From Actinoplanes aureus (lineage in GTDB: Bacteria; Actinomycetota; Actinomycetes; Mycobacteriales; Micromonosporaceae): a stretch of DNA of 64,000 nt. Position numbers and translations under genes: made by a program. The notes under the pieces were generated by a model. The model did not search any database. It had not been told where the DNA came from and saw only the letters and a list, made by a program, of their open reading frames with translations. The stretch is taken from assembly GCF_015704865.1 (NCBI RefSeq), contig NZ_JADQTO010000002.1, positions 186,001-250,000 on the forward strand, in the 5' to 3' direction. How positions within the stretch are numbered: position 1 is the stretch's first letter; the number at the start of each line of letters is the position of its first letter. This document shows positions 58,395-64,000 of this stretch, piece by piece.

Positions 58395-59414
58395 TCAGCC
58401 TCCGATCGCGGACATGGGCCGGTCGGGCTGCAGGAAAGACGGGTCGTCGATGCCGTGACCGGCGCGTTTGCCCCACATGGCGATCCGCCATGCCGCGGCG
58501 ACCTCGTCGTCGGAGGCGCCGCCCCGGAGGAGGTTGCGCAGGTCGCTCTCCTCGGTGGCGAAGAGGCAGTTGCGGACCTGCCCGTCGGCGGTGAGCCGGG
58601 TCCGGTCGCAGTCGCCGCAGAACGGGCGGGTCACGCTCGCGATCACGCCGACCCGGGCCGGCTCGCCGGCGGCGTCCACGTGCCCCGGGACCAGCCAGGT
58701 CTCGGCCGGCGCTGTTCCACGTGAAACATCGTCAGGACGCAGGTCGAACGGCTCCAGCGCGGCGAGGATCTCCTCCGCGGTCACCATCTCGTGCCGGTCC
58801 CACTGGTGCTGCGCGTCCAGCGGCATCTGCTCGATGAAGCGCAGCTGATAGCCGTGATCGAGCGCGAACCGCAGCAGGGCCGGAGCCTCGTCGTCGTTCA
58901 CCCCGCGCATCAGCACAGTATTGATCTTTACCGGAGTCAGGCCGGCCTCGACGGCTGCCCGGAGACCGGCCAGCACGTCGGCATGCCGGTCGCGCCGGGT
59001 CAGGGTGTGGAACCTGTCGGGGTCCAGCGTGTCGAGCGAGACGTTCACCCGATCGAGGCCCGCCTCGCGGAGCGACACAGCGATCCGGTCCAGGCCGATG
59101 CCGTTGGTGGTGACCGACAGCCTCGGCCGGGGCTCGAGCCGGGCGGCCTCCGCCACGATGCGGACGAGGCCACGGCGGATCAGCGGCTCACCGCCGGTGA
59201 ACCGGACCTCGGTCACCCCCAGCTGCTCCACGGCGATCCGGACCAGCCGGCTTACCTCGTCGTCGGTGAGCTGCTGGGGCTGCGGCATCCAGGCCAGTCC
59301 CTCTGCGGGCATGCAGTAGGTGCAGCGCAGATTGCACCGGTCGGTCAGCGAGACGCGCAGATCGGTGGCGACGCGGCCGAAGCGGTCGACGAGCACCGTC
59401 ACCGCCGCCACCAC
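58395..59414 (-). CDS. moaA: GTP 3',8-cyclase MoaA (radical SAM)
   Basis: A 339-residue radical SAM enzyme that starts molybdenum cofactor synthesis from GTP. The SAM cluster CNLRCTYC (Cys 27, 31, 34), the GGEPLIRRGL motif, the C-terminal cluster CGDC...VRNC and the terminal Gly-Gly are all intact. GTG 59414 is the upstream-most start; a GTG at 59402 is an alternative. A parS-like site lies inside the gene. Confidence 0.96.
   Translation of the reverse strand: MVAAVTVLVDRFGRVATDLRVSLTDRCNLRCTYCMPAEGLAWMPQPQQLTDDEVSRLVRIAVEQLGVTEVRFTGGEPLIRRGLVRIVAEAARLEPRPRLSVTTNGIGLDRIAVSLREAGLDRVNVSLDTLDPDRFHTLTRRDRHADVLAGLRAAVEAGLTPVKINTVLMRGVNDDEAPALLRFALDHGYQLRFIEQMPLDAQHQWDRHEMVTAEEILAALEPFDLRPDDVSRGTAPAETWLVPGHVDAAGEPARVGVIASVTRPFCGDCDRTRLTADGQVRNCLFATEESDLRNLLRGGASDDEVAAAWRIAMWGKRAGHGIDDPSFLQPDRPMSAIGG
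58713..58728. promoter_or_regulatory. parS: parS-like site inside moaA
   Basis: TGTTCCACGTGAAACA differs from the consensus TGTTTCACGTGAAACA by one base (15 of 16). It lies within the moaA coding sequence, about 58 kb from the two sites at the left edge. In Streptomyces, parS sites are scattered over a few hundred kilobases around the origin, some of them in genes. Confidence 0.82.
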
Positions 59415-59504
59415 GCGCGGGCGACTGATCTCCTGGAATGGCTCACGAATCGAATCTAGCCGCTAAGGCCACTCAATGCCGCTACGCATATCGCCCTGTG
59501 GACC

Positions 59505-60383
59505 TCAGCCGCGGAGCACCGCATCGGCTGCGGCACGCACGGCGCCACGATAGCCACCGCCGAAGGCGGCGGTATGCACCAACAACAAATGCAACTGATG
59601 CAGGGGTACGCGTACGCGCCACCCGTCCGCAAGGGGCCACACCTCCTGATAGGCGCCCCGGATCGTATCCAGATGGGGGACACCGCCGAACAGGGCGAGC
59701 GTGGCCAGATCGGTCTCCCGGTGACCCCCGTGTGCGGCCGGGTCGACCAGCCAGCCCCGCCCGTCGGCTGCCCACAGCAGGTTCCCGGGCCACAGGTCAC
59801 CGTGGATGCGAGCGGGCGCCTCCTGCTCGCCGTACGCGTCAATGGTGTTGATGATCCGCTCCACGACCGCGACGTCGCCCGCGGAGAGCGCCCCCCGGTC
59901 GGCCGAAGTTCGCAGATAGGGCAGCAGGCGCCGCGTCGCGAACCAGGATCCCCATCCCTCGCTCGCGGGGGTGTTGTCCAGCGGAAGCGGACCGATGTAG
60001 CCGGCCCAGTCGGCGCCGAAGGCGTCGGCGCCGCTGCGGTGCAGCCGGGCGAGGTCGCGGCCGAAGCGTTCCGCGGCCGAGGGCGACGGTTCGCCCGGCT
60101 CGACCCATTCCATGGCGAGGAGCTCGGGAAGAGCGACCAGCACCTCGGGTATCGGTACCGCCCCCGCTTCCCGCAGCCAGGCGAGTCCGGCCGCTTCGGC
60201 GGCGAACATGCCGTCCGGAGCCGGGCCGGACGGCCAGGTCTTGGCGAAGAGCGACGATCCGTCGTCGAGGGTCAGCCGGCTGGCGTTGCACACGCCGCCG
60301 CCCACCGGAGTTTCCCGGATTCGCTGATGTGTGAGAAATGTCGGGAGATGCTGCGGGTGCGCGCGCAGGTACGGCAGGTCCAC
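59505..60383 (-). CDS. Fructosamine/ketosamine-3-kinase family protein
   Basis: A 292-residue kinase-like protein of the fructosamine kinase (FN3K/YniA) family. Motifs: GGGVCNASRLTLDDGSSLFAK (about residue 27, with the ATP-binding Lys), the catalytic loop HGDLWPGNLLW (about 195) and VDPAAHGGHRETDLA. It would phosphorylate ketosamines to trigger deglycation of amines or proteins. GTG 60383 is chosen; the longer frame to 60464 overlaps the divergent GNAT promoter. Confidence 0.88.
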   Translation of the reverse strand: MDLPYLRAHPQHLPTFLTHQRIRETPVGGGVCNASRLTLDDGSSLFAKTWPSGPAPDGMFAAEAAGLAWLREAGAVPIPEVLVALPELLAMEWVEPGEPSPSAAERFGRDLARLHRSGADAFGADWAGYIGPLPLDNTPASEGWGSWFATRRLLPYLRTSADRGALSAGDVAVVERIINTIDAYGEQEAPARIHGDLWPGNLLWAADGRGWLVDPAAHGGHRETDLATLALFGGVPHLDTIRGAYQEVWPLADGWRVRVPLHQLHLLLVHTAAFGGGYRGAVRAAADAVLRG

Positions 60384-60439
60384 GGGGTTATCTTCCGCTT
60401 CTGGTGACGGACGTCCCAATTCGCGGGCATGATGGCGAC

Positions 60440-60943
60440 ATGACCCCTGTCGTTGTGCGCTCATATCGACCGAGTGACCACTCGGCGGGCCGACGTCTGT
60501 GGACCGAGCTCACCAGACAGCACAACGAGATGTACGGCGAACACACCGACGACGGCGGAGCCGGTTTCGAGGAGTATCTGACCAGGCTGGACCTGTCCGG
60601 CCTGTGGGTCGCCGACCACGCCGACGACGGGGTCATCGGGATGGTCGGGCTGATCATTCGCGGTCGGGGCGGCGAGGTCGATCCGGTCGTGGTGACGATC
60701 GGCCACCGGCACAAGGGTGTCGGCCGCAGGCTGCTCCAGCACGTGGCCGCCGAGGCGAAGAAGCGGAACATGACCTCGCTGACCATCTCGCCGGAGTCAC
60801 GCAACGTGGAGGCCATCCGGAGTCTGCACGCGGCCGGGTACGACGTGGTCTCCTCCATCGAGTTGACCATGGATCTGGACCGGCACACCCACACCTGGCA
60901 GCAGGAGGGACTGCAACTCCACGAGTTGCCGTTCCGCTCGTAG
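60440..60943 (+). CDS. GNAT-family N-acetyltransferase
   Basis: A 167-residue GNAT. The acetyl-CoA motif GHRHKGVGRRLLQHVAAEAKKR (about residue 90) and ESRNVEAIRSLHAAGYDVV are clear. The ATG at 60440 lies 56 bp from the divergent fructosamine kinase. Substrate unknown. Confidence 0.87.
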   Translation: MTPVVVRSYRPSDHSAGRRLWTELTRQHNEMYGEHTDDGGAGFEEYLTRLDLSGLWVADHADDGVIGMVGLIIRGRGGEVDPVVVTIGHRHKGVGRRLLQHVAAEAKKRNMTSLTISPESRNVEAIRSLHAAGYDVVSSIELTMDLDRHTHTWQQEGLQLHELPFRS

Positions 60944-61044
60944 CTGCGACTTCTCCCGGCCCGCCTGTGGACGGGCCGGCGTGTCGTCCACAGGCGGAAA
61001 CTTCGGCACGCGGGCGACTCGCCCCCGCGGCCAGGCTGCCTCCC

Positions 61045-62064
61045 ATGACAGCCGACTGCGCCCTCGTGATCCGTACCCCGTCCGACCTCATCGCCGCCGT
61101 GCCCTACCTGCTGGGCTATCACCCGGTGGACAGCGTCACGATGGTCGGCCTCACCGGCACGAGGGTGGACTTCGGCGCGTGTTACGACCTGCCGCCGCCG
61201 GACTGCGACGAGAAGGACGCCCGCGAGGCCGCGACGGTCATCGCCGAGACCGTCGCCCGGCAGGAGGCCGCCTCGGTGGTGATCATCGGATTCGGACCAC
61301 CGGGCCGGGTCACCCCGGCGGTGTTGCGCCTGGCCCAGGCGTTGCAGACCGTTCGCGTACGGGTCGACGACGCGATGCGGGTAACCGACGGACGCTGGTG
61401 GTCGTACTTCTGTGACGACCCGCGCTGCTGCAGCCCCGACGGCACGGCGTGCCTGCCGGGGGACAGCGTGATCGCGGCCGAGGCGACGTTGTCCGGGCAC
61501 GTCGCCCTGCCCAGCCGCCGGGAACTGGTCGCACAGGTCGCCTCGATCGAGGGGGCGGCCCGGACCGCGATGACGGCGGCCACCGAGCGGGCCCGCCGGC
61601 GGTTCAGCGACCTGCTCGCCGGCGATCCGGACGCCGGGCGGTACGGGCGGGCCATCCGGCGGGCCGGGCGCACCGCGGTCCGCGACGCCGAACGGCGGTA
61701 CCGGGCGGGCCGCACGCTCACCGACGACGAGATCGCCTGGCTCGGGGCGCTGCTGGTGGACAAGGCGGTCGAGGACTTCGCGCTCGACCGGGTCAGTCCG
61801 GAGGAGTGGCGGATCCGGCTCTGGACCGACGTGCTGCGCCGGGTCGAGCCGGCGTACGTGGCGGCGCCGGCCTGCCTGCTGAGCTTCACGGCGTGGCGTT
61901 CGGGGCGTGGCGCGCTGGCCCGGGTGGCCGTGGACCGGGCACTGCACGAGGAGCCGGGACATCACCTCGCCACGATCATGCACAACCTGCTCGGGTTCGG
62001 GTTGTCACCGCACATGGTGACCGGCGGCGGAAGCCGAACCGGGTCCCGCCGCCGGAGTGGGTGA
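61045..62064 (+). CDS. DUF4192 family protein
   Basis: A 339-residue protein of the actinobacterial DUF4192 family, starting at ATG 61045 (CALVIRTPSDLIAAVPYLLGYHPVDSVTMVGL). A short cysteine cluster (CDDPRCCSPDG, about residue 125) and the C-terminal AWRSGRGALARVAVDRAL match the family pattern. The upstream frame from 60499 is a shadow of the GNAT gene. Function unknown. Confidence 0.88.
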   Translation: MTADCALVIRTPSDLIAAVPYLLGYHPVDSVTMVGLTGTRVDFGACYDLPPPDCDEKDAREAATVIAETVARQEAASVVIIGFGPPGRVTPAVLRLAQALQTVRVRVDDAMRVTDGRWWSYFCDDPRCCSPDGTACLPGDSVIAAEATLSGHVALPSRRELVAQVASIEGAARTAMTAATERARRRFSDLLAGDPDAGRYGRAIRRAGRTAVRDAERRYRAGRTLTDDEIAWLGALLVDKAVEDFALDRVSPEEWRIRLWTDVLRRVEPAYVAAPACLLSFTAWRSGRGALARVAVDRALHEEPGHHLATIMHNLLGFGLSPHMVTGGGSRTGSRRRSG

Positions 62065-62080
62065 GGAGCCGATGAACCCG

Positions 62081-63727
62081 TCAGGGCCGTTCGGTCTCCT
62101 GCCGGACGGTCTCCTCGCCCAGGTCGGGCGGTCCGGACCGCAGCGTGGCCGACGGTGTCGGGTTGTCCGCCACCTGGTTCAGCCCGGGCACCCGGTCCTC
62201 GATGACGAAGCTTGCCCGGGTGTGCGCCGCGGCGCCCGGGGTGGTCACGTACGGCAGGACCACGAAGTCCGCGGTGAGCGAGTCGGCGGCGATCCGGGTC
62301 CGGACGTAACCGCGCTGGTTGTTGTAGAAGCGCAGGTGCGGGTTCCACGCCGCCCAGCTGTGGTTGCCGCTCGGCACGTCGGCGCCGTTGCCACCGGAGG
62401 TGATCGACGAGCAGACCAGCTCGGTGCCGACGGTCTTCGACGCCGGGTCGTCGTAATCGAGCTTGAGCTCGTCGGCCCAGTGCGCGTGGACGTCGCCGGT
62501 GAGCACCACGGGGTTGCGGACGCCGGCCTCCACCCAGCCGCGGGTGATCCGGTCCCGGGACGCCTGATAGCCGTCCCACGAGTCCATGCTGAGCACCTTC
62601 TGCGGGCCGGAGTTGTTGTCCCGCTGCCCGAAGAAGACCTGCTGGCCGAGGATGTCCCAGCGCGCGGTGGACCGGCGGAAACCGTCGAGCAGCCAGGCCT
62701 CCTGCTCCGCGCCGGTGATGCTGCGCGCCGGGTCGTACGCGGCCGGGCAGTCCTTGTACCCGTCACCGCAGCCCTGGTCGTCCCGGTACTGGCGGGTGTC
62801 GAGCATGTGGAAGGTGGCGAGCCGGCCCCAGTGCAGGCGCCGGTAGAGCTGCATGTCGATACCGCGCGGGACCGAGGTGCGGCGCAGCGGCATGTTCTCG
62901 TAGTACGCCTGGAACGCGGCGGCCCGCCGGACCAGGAAGTTCGGGTCGGGCTGCTCGGGGATCTCGTCCGCCCAGTTGTTCTCGGCCTCGTGGTCGTCCC
63001 AGACCACGGCCCACGGCGCGACGGCGTGCGCCACCTGGAGGTCCGGGTCGCTCTTGTACTGCGCGTGCCGCTGCCGGTAGTTCGCCAGCGTGACGGTCTC
63101 CGGGCCCTCGTGGTCCCGGGGGTTGCCGCCCGGGATGTTGTAGGTGTCCGGTGCGTACTCGTACTGGTAGTCGCCGAGGTGCAGGATCAGGTCCGGCTCG
63201 TCCTCGGCCAGCCGGCGGTAGGCGGTGAAGTAGCCGTGCTCGTACTGCGAGCAGGAGACGAAGGCCATGGCCAGGGTGCCGCCCGGAGCCCAGCGCGGCG
63301 GCGCGGTCCGGGTCCGGCCCACCGGGGACGTGTAGCGCTCGGCGCGGAAGCGGTAGAAGTACTCCCGGCCCGCCGGGAGGCCGTCCAGTTCCACGTGCAC
63401 GCTGTGCGCGCGGTCCGCACGGGCGACGACCACACCCCGGCGGACCACCTTGCGGAAGCGTTCGTCAGCGGCGAGTTCCCAGGTCACCGGCACGTTGCGG
63501 GACGGCATGCCGCCCAGCCCGTCCGCGGCGAGCGGTGTGGTGGCCAGTCGGGTCCAGAGGACGAAGCCGTCCGCATCCGGGTCGCCGGACGCGACACCGA
63601 GGGTGAACGGATCGGTTCGCAACGGTCCGCGATAGGGCGCGGCCTGCGCGGCCAACGGCCATGTCGTGGTCGCTCCGGCGGCTCCGGCGGCGGAGCTCAG
63701 CAGCAGGGTTCGACGCGAGATCGGCAT
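62081..63727 (-). CDS. phoD: Alkaline phosphatase D (PhoD), Tat-exported
   Basis: A 548-residue PhoD-type phosphodiesterase/phosphatase. It has a Tat signal peptide (SRRTLLLSSAAGAAGATTTWPLAAQA), an N-terminal beta domain, and a metal-binding phosphatase domain with FVSCSQYEHG, LGDYQYEY, VWDDHEAENNW and LTGDVHAHW. PhoD enzymes bind Ca2+ and Fe3+ and release phosphate from phosphodiesters outside the cell. A weak PHO-box-like sequence lies upstream. Confidence 0.95.
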   Translation of the reverse strand: MPISRRTLLLSSAAGAAGATTTWPLAAQAAPYRGPLRTDPFTLGVASGDPDADGFVLWTRLATTPLAADGLGGMPSRNVPVTWELAADERFRKVVRRGVVVARADRAHSVHVELDGLPAGREYFYRFRAERYTSPVGRTRTAPPRWAPGGTLAMAFVSCSQYEHGYFTAYRRLAEDEPDLILHLGDYQYEYAPDTYNIPGGNPRDHEGPETVTLANYRQRHAQYKSDPDLQVAHAVAPWAVVWDDHEAENNWADEIPEQPDPNFLVRRAAAFQAYYENMPLRRTSVPRGIDMQLYRRLHWGRLATFHMLDTRQYRDDQGCGDGYKDCPAAYDPARSITGAEQEAWLLDGFRRSTARWDILGQQVFFGQRDNNSGPQKVLSMDSWDGYQASRDRITRGWVEAGVRNPVVLTGDVHAHWADELKLDYDDPASKTVGTELVCSSITSGGNGADVPSGNHSWAAWNPHLRFYNNQRGYVRTRIAADSLTADFVVLPYVTTPGAAAHTRASFVIEDRVPGLNQVADNPTPSATLRSGPPDLGEETVRQETERP

Positions 63728-63743
63728 GCATGGCAGCCTCGCG

Positions 63744-63763
63744 GGAATGGATGAAGGTGAATG
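63744..63763 (-). promoter_or_regulatory. Possible PHO-box-like element upstream of phoD
   Basis: On the minus strand CATTCACCTTCATCCATTCC contains two imperfect TTCA-type direct repeats. It lies 17-36 bp before the phoD start. The match to the PhoP 11-bp repeat consensus is weak. Confidence 0.3.
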
Positions 63764-63798
63764 TGATCAGGGCTTACCAGTACCCGAATCTCATGTGG

Positions 63799-64000
63799 TC
63801 AGAGCGTGACGCGCTGAGCGCCGGAGTAGACGTTCATCCGCGGCTCACGCAGGAAGCCGACCAGCGTCATGCCGGCCTCCTCGGCCAGCTCCACGGCGAG
63901 CGTGCTCGGCGCCGACACGGCGGCGAGCAGCGGGATCCCGGCCATCCACGCCTTCTGGGTGAGCTCGAAACTGGCCCGGCCGGAGACCAGCAGGACGTGC
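63799..64000 (-). CDS. fdhD: FdhD sulfur-carrier protein, C-terminal part (truncated by window)
   Basis: The last about 66 residues of FdhD, the sulfurtransferase needed to sulfurate the molybdenum cofactor of formate dehydrogenases. The family motifs [43 protein letters not shown] and [11 protein letters not shown] are visible. The start lies beyond the right edge. It fits with the molybdenum cofactor genes in the window. Confidence 0.92.
   Translation of the reverse strand, partial: HVLLVSGRASFELTQKAWMAGIPLLAAVSAPSTLAVELAEEAGMTLVGFLREPRMNVYSGAQRVTL

Noticed and set aside
1..64000. CRISPR arrays, insertion sequences, prophage, tRNA and rRNA genes
   Set aside because: I looked for regularly spaced repeats, transposase motifs, integrase motifs and tRNA-like cloverleaf ends and saw none. 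The tandem repeats present have no spacers.

Overview
The window is very GC-rich, densely packed DNA with GTG, TTG and ATG starts, many 4-bp overlapping stop/start pairs and no mobile elements, tRNA or rRNA genes that I could recognise. Gene content and order match the origin-proximal core of an actinobacterial chromosome: cwlM-trxA-trxB-anti-sigma-sigM-pseudokinase-murJ-cca, then ino1-padR-DUF5318-ponA-GT87 and rpsF-ssb-rpsR-rplI-dnaB. This is the block known from Streptomyces and, split around dnaA, from Mycobacterium. Two near-perfect parS sites and several DnaA boxes at the left edge fit a position just beyond parB. The GC content, the gene set and the many GT-C membrane proteins suggest a Micromonosporaceae member such as Actinoplanes; that genus guess is inference.

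Layout. 1-550: parS and DnaA-box region. 0.5-4.5 kb: HIT-like protein, a degenerate repeat region, then an aminotransferase/D-Ala-D-Ala-ligase-like pair. 4.7-14.1 kb: GNAT, CwlM, thioredoxin system behind a SigR-type promoter, SigM with its anti-sigma, a stand-alone pseudokinase, and the MurJ lipid II flippase. 14.2-17.8 kb: CCA-adding enzyme, a second ECF sigma factor with a membrane-anchored beta-propeller partner, and Ogt. 17.9-25.4 kb: secreted peptidoglycan-binding protein, inositol-phosphate synthase with its PadR regulator and a clear operator, DUF5318, bifunctional PBP, GT87 protein. 25.4-30 kb: large GT-C-like membrane protein, endonuclease IV, secreted anchored protein. 30-38 kb: ribosomal/SSB operon with a structured leader, a 1334-residue tryptophan/proline-rich repeat protein, DnaB helicase followed by tandem copies of its own 3' end. 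38-43.6 kb: YbaB-like protein, zinc-ribbon protein, GT87 protein, GGDEF-EAL c-di-GMP protein. 44-46.6 kb: moaC-mog-moeA-moaE, translationally coupled. 46.6-57.5 kb: GT87, DoxX, AAA ATPase behind a CTAG-motif cluster, prepilin peptidase, a PHP-UvrD helicase fusion, metallophosphoesterase, PCD-VOC fusion. 57.5-64 kb: moaA-moaD (with an internal parS-like site), fructosamine kinase, GNAT, DUF4192, PhoD phosphatase, and the 3' end of fdhD.

Functionally the region combines chromosome replication and segregation (parS, dnaB, ssb), cell-wall synthesis and its control (CwlM, MurJ plus pseudokinase, PBP, Ddl-like), thiol redox homeostasis (trxBA under a SigR-type promoter), mycothiol/phosphoinositide supply (Ino1) and molybdenum cofactor synthesis for FdhD-dependent enzymes.

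The most unusual observations are the repeated copying of gene 3' ends into adjacent DNA (most clearly three in-frame 57-bp copies of the dnaB terminus, each with its stop codon), the giant Trp-rich repeat protein, the five-copy GTCTAGC/GCTAGAC cluster, and metal or catalytic residue losses in the Ddl-like ligase and CwlM. I found no clearly novel multi-gene defence or metabolic system.
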